Assembly (NCBI GenBank): GCA_947453585.1
Contig: CANGHQ010000087.1
Coordinates: 1 to 7,216, forward strand
DNA: 7,216 nt
Direction of reading: 5' to 3'
From: Burkholderiales bacterium
Lineage (GTDB): Bacteria > Pseudomonadota > Gammaproteobacteria > Burkholderiales > Burkholderiaceae_C
Position 1 is the first letter of the stretch, and each line of letters starts with the position of its first letter. Both the position numbers and the translations under genes were made by a program. The notes below the pieces were generated by a model. It did no database searches. It was not told the DNA's origin and saw only the letters and a program-made list of their open reading frames with translations. Shown piece by piece: positions 1 to 6,284 of this stretch.

Positions 1-306
1 ACCCATGGCGTCGGGCACCGTGAGGATGTCGCTGAACAAAATGGCGGCGTCCAGCGGGTAGCGCTCCAGCGGCTGCAGCGTGACTTCGGTGGCGTAGTCG
101 CGGTTGGTAGCCAGCCCCATAAAGCTGCCGGCCTGGGCCCGGGTGGCGCGGTATTCGGGCAAATACCGCCCAGCCTGGCGCATCAGCCACAGCGGGGTGT
201 AAGGCGTGGCCTGGCGCAGGCAGGCGCGCAAAAACGTGTCGTTGTGCAGCGGCGCAAAGGTTGCGTTCAGGGCATCTTGGGTGGGTGTGGGGCTGGTGGA
301 GTTCAT
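1..306 (-). CDS. hemE: Uroporphyrinogen decarboxylase, N-terminal part (cut by window edge)
   Basis: Reading the minus strand from the ATG at 306-304 gives 102 uninterrupted codons that run off the left edge. HemE decarboxylates the four acetate side chains of uroporphyrinogen III to give coproporphyrinogen III, in the cytosol, as a step of haem synthesis. The family signature is plain: LWLMRQAGRYLPEYR at residues 39-53 contains the substrate-binding arginines (R43, R47), and the second conserved block, LDAAILFSDILTVPDAMG, lies at 85-102 with the catalytic Asp of the FSD motif at D93. The chosen start leaves about 22 residues before the conserved NDTFLRACLRQ segment, slightly longer than the E. 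coli protein, and no strong Shine-Dalgarno sequence precedes it. The frame stays open upstream for several codons, so the exact start is a little uncertain. The family call is very secure. It is transcribed divergently from the genes to its right. Confidence 0.96.
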   Translation of the reverse strand, partial: MNSTSPTPTQDALNATFAPLHNDTFLRACLRQATPYTPLWLMRQAGRYLPEYRATRAQAGSFMGLATNRDYATEVTLQPLERYPLDAAILFSDILTVPDAMG

Positions 307-547
307 GGCTTGGCTTGTGTTGTCGCTCGCTTGGGTCTGGGTTTGCGGGCAGAACCGGTGCCACAAGGGCCGTCCGGGTCTGGTGCAAGCGCGCCAGGGG
401 TGGCAAACCACCCCGCAGCAGGCATGGCGGCAAGTGTACGCAACTCGCCCCGGGCTGCGAAATTCGCTGCTTTGGCCTTGCCCACAGCAGCGAAAAATTC
501 GGCGCCAGAAGCCACCAGTCTTAACACTATTTCGATTATCAATTTGA

Positions 548-576
548 TTTAAATATGCAAATTCACTAGATATACT
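548..576 (+). promoter_or_regulatory. Putative sigma70-type promoter of the dynamin-like gene
   Basis: TTTAAA (548-553, four of six matches to the -35 consensus) and TATACT (571-576, five of six matches to the -10 consensus) are separated by 17 bases, the ideal spacing. They lie in the AT-rich core of the divergent region. Transcription would begin near 583, immediately before the ribosome binding site, giving a leader of only about 16 nt. This is a visual consensus match only. Confidence 0.45.
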
Positions 577-584
577 GACCCGCC

Positions 585-594
585 TAAGAGGAGG
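585..594 (+). promoter_or_regulatory. Strong ribosome binding site that decides a TTG start
   Basis: TAAGAGGAGG matches the anti-Shine-Dalgarno sequence closely and ends 4 nt before the TTG at 599-601. No in-frame ATG occurs until about residue 71, which would lie inside the P-loop region of the GTPase. TTG is therefore the most credible initiation codon despite the short spacing. Confidence 0.7.
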
Positions 595-598
595 CATA

Positions 599-1900
599 TT
601 GGCAGCTACATTCAACGCCCAGTGGGCTGAGCAAGGCGCGTGGCGACGCGAGTTTTCCTTTTTGCTGCGCCTGTTTTCACGCTGGCTAAAAGACAACGCG
701 CTGCTCGACACTGCGGTGCAAGACCGCCTGCTGCGCCTTGAAAGGAGGACCGCTTCCAACAGGGTGGTGGTCGCTTTTGTCGCCGAGTTTTCGCGCGGCA
801 AGTCAGAAATGGTCAACGCCATCTTCTTTGCTGACTACGGGCGGCGCATCATGCCCGCCAGCGCCGGGCGCACCACCATGTGCCCCACGGAAATTGGCTA
901 CGAGCCAGACCTGTCCCCCAGCTTGCGCCTCCTGCCCATCCAGACCCGTCTGCAGCCCCAGGCGCTGCGCGACTGGCGCCAGACGCCCGAGGCCTGGACG
1001 GCCTTTGACCTGGATGTGAACAACGCCGAGCAGCTCGCCAGCACCTTCGAGCGGTTGACCGAGACCCTGCAAGTCACGCAGCAAGAAGCCCAGGCCCTGG
1101 GCTTTTGGCACAGCCAAACCCCCGAGGAAAACCCGCCCACCGACGCCCAAGGCCTGGTGCAGGTGCCCAAATGGCGCCATGCGCTGGTCAATTTTGCGCA
1201 CCCGCTTTTGAAACAGGGCCTGGTCATTCTGGATACGCCCGGGCTCAATGCCATTGGTGCGGAGCCCGAACTCACCGTCGGCCTGATCGACCAGGCCGAT
1301 GCGGTCGTGTTTATCGTCGGCGCAGATACAGGCGTGACCGGCTCTGACCTCGCCATCTGGCAGGAACACATCCGGCCTGACGCCGACCAGGGCCGCACCA
1401 AGCTGGTGGTGCTCAACAAAATCGACACTTTGTGGGACGAACTCAGCAGCGCGCCACAGATCCAGGCCCAAATCGACGTGCAAAAGCGGCGCACCGCACA
1501 GGCTCTGGGTGTTGATCCGCTGGAAGTGTTGGCCGTGTCCGCCCAAAAGGGCTTGGTCGCCAAGGTGAGTGGCAATGCTGAACTGCTGGAGCGAAGCGGT
1601 TTGCTGGCCCTGGAAACGGCTTTGGCCCAAGGCATGGTCGGCGGGCGTCGTGTGGCGTTACACACCGCTATTGCGCAGGACATTGACGCACTGCACGCCG
1701 AAGTAGCGCGCTTGGTTCAAGCGCGCGAGCTTGGTTTTACCGAGCAGCGCGCGGAACTGGAAGGCTTGCGGGGAAAGAGCGACGCCGTCTTGCGGCAGAT
1801 GCGCCAGCGCATCGCGCAAGAGCAGCAGGATTTCGAGCGCGCAGGCAGCAAAATCCGTGCGCTCAAGGCTGTGCACGTCCGGCTTTTCAAGGCGATCTAG
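599..1900 (+). CDS. Dynamin-family GTPase, N-terminal fragment with complete G domain
   Basis: The 433-residue product starts at TTG and carries all GTP-binding motifs. The P-loop AEFSRGKS is at 62-69, with Lys68 and Ser69 for phosphate and magnesium. The switch I threonines lie in GRTTMCPTE (90-98), the G3 motif DTPG is at 212-215, the G4 motif NKID at 273-276 and a G5-like SAQK at 314-317. Residues 340-430 look helical and charged, the start of the stalk. The insert of about 110 residues between switch I and G3 is typical of large dynamin-like GTPases rather than small Ras-like ones. The first P-loop glycine is Ala62. No signal peptide or membrane span is visible, so the protein should be cytosolic or peripheral to the membrane. 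The fragment ends abruptly after FKAI at the amber codon. The substrate is GTP; the cellular role is not determined. Close neighbours in the family are usually annotated simply as dynamin family protein. Confidence 0.85.
   Translation: MAATFNAQWAEQGAWRREFSFLLRLFSRWLKDNALLDTAVQDRLLRLERRTASNRVVVAFVAEFSRGKSEMVNAIFFADYGRRIMPASAGRTTMCPTEIGYEPDLSPSLRLLPIQTRLQPQALRDWRQTPEAWTAFDLDVNNAEQLASTFERLTETLQVTQQEAQALGFWHSQTPEENPPTDAQGLVQVPKWRHALVNFAHPLLKQGLVILDTPGLNAIGAEPELTVGLIDQADAVVFIVGADTGVTGSDLAIWQEHIRPDADQGRTKLVVLNKIDTLWDELSSAPQIQAQIDVQKRRTAQALGVDPLEVLAVSAQKGLVAKVSGNAELLERSGLLALETALAQGMVGGRRVALHTAIAQDIDALHAEVARLVQARELGFTEQRAELEGLRGKSDAVLRQMRQRIAQEQQDFERAGSKIRALKAVHVRLFKAI
1898..1900 (+). other. In-frame amber (TAG) codon inside the dynamin-like gene
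   Basis: The codons around it read AAG GCG ATC TAG GAT GCG CTT. Downstream the same frame continues through DALDP and on to the TAG at 2534-2536. The base after the stop is G. No hairpin of the selenocysteine-insertion type or other recoding element was apparent by eye, and TAG is not the selenocysteine codon. Confidence 0.9.
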
Positions 1901-1915
1901 GATGCGCTTGATCCG

Positions 1916-2536
1916 ATGCGCCTGATTCAGGAAATGCAAGGGTTGGCCCATGCGCTTTCGCAGCCGGGTTTGAAATTCGGCGTTAAAAAAGCGTATGGCG
2001 ACACCTTTCGTCACCTTCGACAGCATTTGAACCAGGCGCATGCCGCAGCGCAAGAAATCCGCGATATGCAAGTCGCCACCTTTCACCAGATCAACGCTGA
2101 ACTGGGCACCGCGCTGCAGCCCCTGGCACCGCCTGCAATGGACGCTTGCCTGATGGATCTGGAGCTGGCAGAGCGCAGCCATCTGTCCTACCTCGGGATT
2201 CGCAACCTGTTGCGCCTGCAGCAGCCGGAGTTCACGCAGCGCTTGGTCAGTGCGCTGGCGTCCAGGCTCGGTGCCTTGCAGGCGTCGGTACAAAAAGACG
2301 CAGAGGTCTGGCGCGACTCGGTGATGGAACTTCTGGACGGGCAGGTACGAACGCGGCGGGCCCATTTCGCCAACCGCCTGAATGCCATCGAAAAAATCGG
2401 CAACGCAACCGAAGGACTCGACCAGCGCCTGCGCGAGCTGGCTGATCGCCAGCAAGCGACAGCCGCACTGCGCGCCAAACTCGACGCGCAGGCGGCGCAT
2501 CTTGCGGCTGCCAATGACGATCATCTGACGAAGTAG
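1916..2536 (+). CDS. Dynamin-like protein, C-terminal helical part downstream of the amber codon
   Basis: This is the continuation of the dynamin-like frame, given from the first ATG after the stop. The true continuation begins at 1901 with DALDP. The 206 residues are almost entirely helix-forming, rich in Ala, Leu, Gln, Arg and Glu. A heptad-like stretch at about 140-195 suggests a coiled coil, as in the stalk or bundle regions of dynamin-like proteins. There is no hydrophobic paddle or membrane span. Only a weak AGGA (1899-1902) lies upstream of the ATG, 13 nt away, so independent translation is possible by reinitiation but is not well supported. On its own it has no GTP-binding motif and no recognisable enzymatic function. 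Confidence 0.5.
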   Translation: MRLIQEMQGLAHALSQPGLKFGVKKAYGDTFRHLRQHLNQAHAAAQEIRDMQVATFHQINAELGTALQPLAPPAMDACLMDLELAERSHLSYLGIRNLLRLQQPEFTQRLVSALASRLGALQASVQKDAEVWRDSVMELLDGQVRTRRAHFANRLNAIEKIGNATEGLDQRLRELADRQQATAALRAKLDAQAAHLAAANDDHLTK

Positions 2537-2547
2537 CGCACCTGACA

Positions 2548-2578
2548 CGCTTGTGCCGCAGCAAGCGCGCGGTCTTTT
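2548..2578 (+). terminator. Weak hairpin after the dynamin-like gene, possible terminator
   Basis: CGCTTG (2548-2553) and CAAGCG (2562-2567) form a 6-bp stem with an 8-nt loop, followed after 7 nt by only four T residues (2575-2578). The stem is short and the T tract is both short and distant, so it may attenuate rather than terminate, or mean nothing. Confidence 0.25.
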
Positions 2579-2607
2579 CCAATTTCGCCAAGCCCAGAAA
2601 GGTACAT

Positions 2608-2642
2608 TTGTTAAAACCATGTATATTCCGATAAACCTTATC
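2608..2642 (+). promoter_or_regulatory. AT-rich promoter-like stretch upstream of pilG with a small inverted repeat
   Basis: TTGTTA (2608-2613) and GATAAA (2630-2635), 16 bases apart, each match four of six consensus positions. TATATT (2622-2627) is an alternative -10 without a good -35. A perfect inverted repeat GATAA-ACC-TTATC (2630-2642) overlaps the first -10 candidate and would sit well for an operator. The AT-rich composition against a GC-rich background supports a promoter for the pil operon somewhere here; which hexamers are used is uncertain. Confidence 0.35.
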
Positions 2643-2655
2643 ACAAAGACATGCA

Positions 2656-3066
2656 ATGGAAAAAATTTTGAACGCGTTTGGATCCGGAGGCCGCGTCATG
2701 GTTGTGGACGACAGCCACACCATTCGACGCAGCGCCGAGATTTTTCTCAAGCGCGCCGGACACGAAGTTTTTCTGGCCGAGGATGGTTTTGATGCCTTGG
2801 CCCAGGTGAACGACCTCGTGCCAGATCTGATTTTTTGTGACGTGCTGATGCCCCGGCTCGATGGCTACCAGACCTGCGCCATCATCAAACGCAATGCACG
2901 CTTTGCCTCGGTGCCGGTGGTGATGCTTTCCTCCAAGGACGGTATTTTTGACAAAGCTCGGGGGCGCATCGCCGGGGCCGACCACTACATCACCAAACCC
3001 TTTACCAACGAACAGCTGCTGCACGCCGTGCAGCAGTTCCGCAACCCCAGCCAAGGAGCCCAATGA
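2656..3066 (+). CDS. pilG: Type IV pilus response regulator PilG (CheY-like)
   Basis: A single-domain receiver of 136 aa. PilG is a phosphorylation target of the PilL/ChpA kinase and promotes pilus extension and twitching, acting in the cytoplasm near the pole. The acidic pocket is D18/D19 and the phosphoacceptor is D62 in the sequence FCDVLMPRLDGYQTC. The conserved Ser/Thr is S92 and the conserved lysine is K114 in YITKPF. The blocks HTIRRSAE, PRLDGYQTC and MLSSKDG with FDKARGRIAGAD are diagnostic of PilG rather than generic CheY. The start at 2656 has no clear Shine-Dalgarno. An in-frame ATG at 2698 has an excellent GGAGG (2686-2690) 7 nt upstream, but starting there would remove most of the first beta strand, so I keep the longer form. 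It is the first gene of the pil chemosensory operon and overlaps pilH by 4 nt. Confidence 0.93.
   Translation: MEKILNAFGSGGRVMVVDDSHTIRRSAEIFLKRAGHEVFLAEDGFDALAQVNDLVPDLIFCDVLMPRLDGYQTCAIIKRNARFASVPVVMLSSKDGIFDKARGRIAGADHYITKPFTNEQLLHAVQQFRNPSQGAQ
3053..3058 (+). promoter_or_regulatory. Ribosome binding site of pilH inside the end of pilG
   Basis: AAGGAG sits in the last codons of pilG. Its spacing of 7 nt to the second of two adjacent ATG codons, against 4 nt to the first, favours initiation at 3066 and shortens the overlap between the two genes to the single base 3066. Confidence 0.6.
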
Positions 3067-3431
3067 TGGCGGTGCAAAAAGTGCTTATCGTGGACGATTC
3101 GAAAACCGAAACTTTTTTGATGACTGCGATCCTGCAGGAAAACGGCTACTCGGTTGCCAGCGCAGAGGGCGCAGACCAGGCCATGGACCGAATCGCGGCC
3201 GAGCGGCCCGAGCTCATCCTTATGGACGTGGTGATGCCTGGGCGCAACGGCTTTCAGCTCACGCGCGCCATTACCCGCACGCCAGAACTCGCCGACATCC
3301 CCATCATCTTTTGCACCAGCAAGAGCCTGGAAACCGACAAGGTCTGGGGCTTGCGCCAGGGCGCACGCGACTACATCACCAAGCCAGTGAATGCGGCCGA
3401 ACTGATCGCCAAGATCAAAGCCTTGGGCTAA
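3063..3431 (+). CDS. pilH: Type IV pilus response regulator PilH (CheY-like)
   Basis: A second single-domain receiver, 122 aa from the first ATG. PilH is the partner of PilG in the Pil-Chp system, usually linked to pilus retraction or acting as a phosphate sink. Receiver residues are D11/D12, phosphoacceptor D55 in LMDVVMPGRNGFQ, T85 in FCTSK and K107 in DYITKP. The blocks VLIVDDSKTE, MPGRNGFQLTRAI and KVWGLRQGARDYI match PilH well. The first ATG (3063) overlaps the pilG stop as ATGA. A second ATG directly follows at 3066 and lies 7 nt from the AAGGAG (3053-3058), against 4 nt for the first, so the real start may be one codon later. Translational coupling to pilG is likely. The pilI start follows after 7 nt. 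Confidence 0.92.
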   Translation: MMAVQKVLIVDDSKTETFLMTAILQENGYSVASAEGADQAMDRIAAERPELILMDVVMPGRNGFQLTRAITRTPELADIPIIFCTSKSLETDKVWGLRQGARDYITKPVNAAELIAKIKALG

Positions 3432-3438
3432 CGCAGAC

Positions 3439-3987
3439 ATGGCCCAGAAAGAGTCCCTCAAAGACCTGCAGGCGCGCCTTGCCGAGCGACTGAAGCTTGC
3501 GCAATCAACAGGTGTGTCCGCCGCCTGGCTGGCGGTAAGCGCCGCAGGAAAAAACTACCTGCTTCCCCTGCGCCAGTCGGGCGAGATTTTGCCGATCCCC
3601 CAGTGGCAGGTGGTGCCGCACACCAAACCCTGGTTTCTGGGCGTCATGGCCGTCCGAGGCAGTTTGTTTGGTGCCGTCGATTTGGCCCAGTTCATCGCGC
3701 AATCCCTCGGTGCAGACGAGGATGACATGGATGGCCTGCTTTTCCTGGAAGACGAAACACCCAGTGTGGTCACCATAAACCCGTCGATTGAGGGCGGCTG
3801 CGCTTTGCAGGTCGGGCGTTTGTCCGGGCTGCGTTCGGCGGACGCCTTCACATCCTCAAGCCCGGCACCCGCGGGGGCGCCGACATTTTTTGGAAATCAG
3901 TTTGTCGATGCGCAGGGCGGGCATTGGCAGGAAATCAACCTGCAAACGCTGTCCCAGTCTCCGCAGTTCTTAAACATCAGCGCTTAG
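3439..3987 (+). CDS. pilI: CheW-like coupling protein PilI
   Basis: A cytosolic protein of 182 aa with one CheW domain. It links the PilJ receptor to the PilL/ChpA kinase in the chemosensory array. The N-terminal 25 residues are a charged helix, as usual for PilI. The CheW fold runs from about 28 to 172: the strand VSAAWLAVSAAGKNYLLPL, the EILPIP element (49-54), and the typical FLGVMAVRGSLFGAVDL segment (66-82), which corresponds to the LGVxNLRGxxxPVxDL motif of CheW. The later part (about 137-150) contains a Ser/Pro/Ala-rich loop before the final helix. Length and architecture fit PilI. No strong Shine-Dalgarno precedes the ATG, so translation may depend on coupling to pilH 7 nt upstream. 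The gap to pilJ is 13 nt. Confidence 0.88.
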   Translation: MAQKESLKDLQARLAERLKLAQSTGVSAAWLAVSAAGKNYLLPLRQSGEILPIPQWQVVPHTKPWFLGVMAVRGSLFGAVDLAQFIAQSLGADEDDMDGLLFLEDETPSVVTINPSIEGGCALQVGRLSGLRSADAFTSSSPAPAGAPTFFGNQFVDAQGGHWQEINLQTLSQSPQFLNISA

Positions 3988-4000
3988 TCAGGTACCCGTT

Positions 4001-6277
4001 ATGGCCATCCCCAATTTGCTCCCTATTGCCCGCATCAACACCACGTCTGTCGTTGCCATGTCTGACGCGCATTCGCAGTTCGCCGAAAGTGTAGAAGCAG
4101 GCAGCCCGGAGCCTGGAAATGCGCCCTTGCCTGCCCTGTCGGTGGATCAGGTGGCAGCCGAGCCCGCTTTGCCGCAAGACGCCTCCCAGATGAGGGTGAC
4201 GGTTCCGGGAATCGGCACGCGCAGTGTGCGGGCGCAGTGGCGCCTGTTGGGCGCCGTGTTGGCCCTGTCTCTGGTGGTGGTGCTTCCCGCTGCGACCTTC
4301 AAGCTGAGATTGCTCGACACGCTGGCCCAGCAAATTGCTGCCACGGGGCAGTCGCTCATGCAGTCGCAGCGGCTGGCCAAGTCCGTCACGCAGGCCTTGG
4401 TGGGAAATCCGCAGGCTTTCGCTGATATGGCGGCCAGCACTGAGGTGCTTGCCAAGTCAATCGCCGCCCTGGAGCATGGTGACCCGGGCATGCGCATCGA
4501 AGCACTGCCCCAGGATATCCAGCCATCGCTGCTCCCCGCCCTTGCCTTGGTCGCGCAAGCCCAAAAGAGTAGCAGCACGATCTTGGCGCAGCAAAAAATC
4601 CTCGAGCAAATTGGCGTGGCGCTCATTAGTATTAACCGCCAGTCCGAAGATTTGCTGGAGTTGACCAAAACCATCTCGTCGATGAAGCAGCAGCAAGGCG
4701 CCTCGCCGGGCGACATTTCTGCGGTGGGCGAGTTGTCCACCCTGACCCAGCGCATCGGCAAATCCACCAATGAGTTTCTGACCAGCCAGGGCGCCAGCCC
4801 CGAGGCGGTGTTTATCCTGGGCAAGGACCTCAATGCGTTCAAGGACATCGCCCAGGGGCTGCTCGACGGAAGCGCCGACCTGCGTCTCAATGCCACGCAG
4901 GACAAACCCACGCGCGAAAAACTCGTCGAGCTCATCGGCATGTTTGACGAGACGCGCTCACAAGCGGGCGCTATTTTGAACAATTTGCAGGTGCTGGTGG
5001 CTGTGCGCCAGGCGCAGTCAGGCGTAATCAAAGACAGCGAGCCCTTACGTGAGCACCTGGAGGCGCTGCAACACCAGCTTTCAGACCGAACCAGCGAAGG
5101 CCTTCTTGCCACAGGCGCGCTTGCGCCGCTTGCCTTGCTGGTCTTGATCAGTGGTATTGGTTTGTCGTATGTGCAGGTGCAAGAGAGCCGCATTCGCCAA
5201 GGCTTTGCTGAAACCCAACGCCAGGCTGCGCAGCAAAGCAGTGAGAGGGCGCAGCAGTTGGCGCAAGACGCCAAGCGCGTCAACGATTCCAACCAGGCTG
5301 CGATTCTGCGCTTAATGAATGAGTTGCAGGCAGTCGCGGGCGGCGACCTGACGCAGGAAGCTACCGTGAGCGAAGACATCACGGGCGCCATCGCCGATTC
5401 GGTCAACTACACGGTCGAAGAGCTGCGCTCGCTGATCGTAAGCGTGCAAGGCGCTGCCGAACGCGTGACCCAAACCACGGCCACGGTAGACCGCACCTCT
5501 CAGGCCCTGCTCGCAGCGTCCGACGCCCAATTGCAGGACATTCGGGAGGCGGGCCGCTCAGTGGTGGAAATGGCCGGTCGCATCACCGATGTGTCCGCAC
5601 AAGCCCAAGAATCGGCCCTGGTCGCGCGCCAGTCTTTGCAAGCGGCAGAGTCTGGCTTGCTGGCGGTGCAAAGCACGATTGGCGGCATGAACACCATTCG
5701 CGACCAGATCCAGGAAACATCCAAGCGCATCAAGCGGCTGGGTGAATCCTCGCAGGAAATTGGCGAGATCACTGACTTGATCTCGGACATCACCGAGCAG
5801 ACCAATGTGCTGGCGCTCAACGCCGCCATCCAGGCGGCGTCCGCCGGAGAGGCGGGGCGGGGATTTTCTGTTGTGGCCGAAGAGGTGCAGCGCCTGGCCG
5901 AGCGCTCGGCCGACGCCACCCGGCAGATTGCGGCCCTGGTCAAAACGATCCAGACCGATGCCCAAAATGCGATGGGTGCCATGGAGCGCTCGGCGCAGGG
6001 CGTGGTCGCTGGGGCGCAGTTGTCTGACAACGCAGGCGAGGCCTTGACCGAAATTGACCGCGTCTCTCGCCAAGTCGCTGAGCGGATCGTGAAAATTTCT
6101 GGCGATGCTTCGCGTGAAGCCGACTTGGCCAGTGGCGTGGCTCACAACATCCAGCTTATTTTTGCCGGAACAGAGAAAACGGCTGACGGCACCCGCGCCA
6201 CGGCAATCCAGGTGCGCGAACTGTCGCAGACCGCGCAGGAACTGCGGCAGTCAGTGGCACGCTTCAAGATTGCCTAG
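4001..6277 (+). CDS. pilJ: Type IV pilus methyl-accepting chemotaxis protein PilJ
   Basis: Inner-membrane chemoreceptor of the Pil-Chp pathway, 758 aa, longer than the roughly 680-residue Pseudomonas protein mainly because of an N-terminal cytoplasmic tail of about 80 residues. Transmembrane helix 1 is at about 82-100 and helix 2 at about 368-391. The periplasmic part between them contains two PilJ-type repeats: one around QSQRLAKS (121-128) and one around LTQRIGKS (248-255), each followed by a helix-rich segment. A HAMP-like region spans about 392-480, with GGDLTQEATVSEDI (447-460). The signalling domain occupies about 481-755, with the kinase-contact hairpin tip near EQTNVLALNAAIQ (599-611) and AGEAGRGFSVVAEEVQRLAE (615-634). 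The C-terminus ends in FKIA with no CheR-docking pentapeptide. ATG at 4001 has only a weak upstream CAGG; Met20 (4058) is an alternative. The C-terminal half resembles Pseudomonas PilJ strongly. Confidence 0.94.
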   Translation: MAIPNLLPIARINTTSVVAMSDAHSQFAESVEAGSPEPGNAPLPALSVDQVAAEPALPQDASQMRVTVPGIGTRSVRAQWRLLGAVLALSLVVVLPAATFKLRLLDTLAQQIAATGQSLMQSQRLAKSVTQALVGNPQAFADMAASTEVLAKSIAALEHGDPGMRIEALPQDIQPSLLPALALVAQAQKSSSTILAQQKILEQIGVALISINRQSEDLLELTKTISSMKQQQGASPGDISAVGELSTLTQRIGKSTNEFLTSQGASPEAVFILGKDLNAFKDIAQGLLDGSADLRLNATQDKPTREKLVELIGMFDETRSQAGAILNNLQVLVAVRQAQSGVIKDSEPLREHLEALQHQLSDRTSEGLLATGALAPLALLVLISGIGLSYVQVQESRIRQGFAETQRQAAQQSSERAQQLAQDAKRVNDSNQAAILRLMNELQAVAGGDLTQEATVSEDITGAIADSVNYTVEELRSLIVSVQGAAERVTQTTATVDRTSQALLAASDAQLQDIREAGRSVVEMAGRITDVSAQAQESALVARQSLQAAESGLLAVQSTIGGMNTIRDQIQETSKRIKRLGESSQEIGEITDLISDITEQTNVLALNAAIQAASAGEAGRGFSVVAEEVQRLAERSADATRQIAALVKTIQTDAQNAMGAMERSAQGVVAGAQLSDNAGEALTEIDRVSRQVAERIVKISGDASREADLASGVAHNIQLIFAGTEKTADGTRATAIQVRELSQTAQELRQSVARFKIA

Positions 6278-6284
6278 CGCGGTA

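Larger units (their letters stand above)
307..598. other. Divergent intergenic region between hemE and the dynamin-like gene
   Basis: This stretch of 292 bases holds no gene I can support. The hemE-proximal part (about 307-500) is GC-rich and has short open frames on both strands without family resemblance. The part at about 520-576 is strikingly AT-rich for this sequence and probably carries the promoters for both directions. On the minus strand a GATAAT hexamer (540-535) could be a -10 element for hemE, but no -35 partner at normal spacing is convincing. If that were the promoter, the hemE leader would be longer than 200 nt. Confidence 0.6.
599..2536 (+). pseudogene. Dynamin-like large GTPase gene interrupted by an in-frame amber codon
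   Basis: The whole locus reads as one frame of 645 codons (excluding the final stop) broken only by TAG at 1898-1900, codon 434. The upstream and downstream parts are in the same frame: 1916 minus 599 is divisible by three. The reading frame continues for another 211 codons with ordinary codon use and no further stops, as expected if the stop is recent, a sequencing error, or sometimes read through. An intact protein of about 645 residues, with an N-terminal GTPase domain followed by a long helical stalk-like region, fits bacterial dynamin-like proteins, which usually remodel or tether membranes. The ancestral codon is unknown; CAG (Gln) or TGG (Trp) would each need a single transition. I label it a pseudogene for the interrupted whole, while the two parts listed separately could still be made as polypeptides. 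Confidence 0.6.

Noticed and set aside
303..542. Minus-strand frame of 79 codons ending in an ATGA overlap with the hemE start
   Set aside because: It begins with TTG without a ribosome binding site and resembles no family I know. A leader ORF coupled to hemE is conceivable, but the overlap alone is weak evidence.
206..552. Overlapping plus-strand frames of 87-113 codons across the hemE start and the intergenic region
   Set aside because: They are mutually overlapping, partly antisense to hemE, have low-complexity Trp/Gly/Arg-rich translations and no ribosome binding sites; they look like chance frames in GC-rich DNA.
803..1630. Long minus-strand frame (275 codons) opposite the GTPase domain
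   Set aside because: It is antisense to a clearly recognisable G domain; long antisense frames are common in GC-rich coding DNA and its translation has no family features.
1880..1925. Programmed frameshift as explanation for the split dynamin-like gene
   Set aside because: The two parts are already in the same frame, so a frameshift would not reconnect them; no slippery heptamer with a downstream structure was seen.
1658..2656. Minus-strand frame of 332 codons opposite the C-terminal dynamin-like region
   Set aside because: It is a shadow of the plus-strand coding frame. The AT-rich start region and lack of recognisable domains argue against a gene, although the amber codon opposite made it worth checking.
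4147..5406. Minus-strand frame of 419 codons opposite pilJ
   Set aside because: It is antisense to a well-conserved chemoreceptor, with Ser/Cys/Arg-rich translation typical of a complementary-strand shadow.
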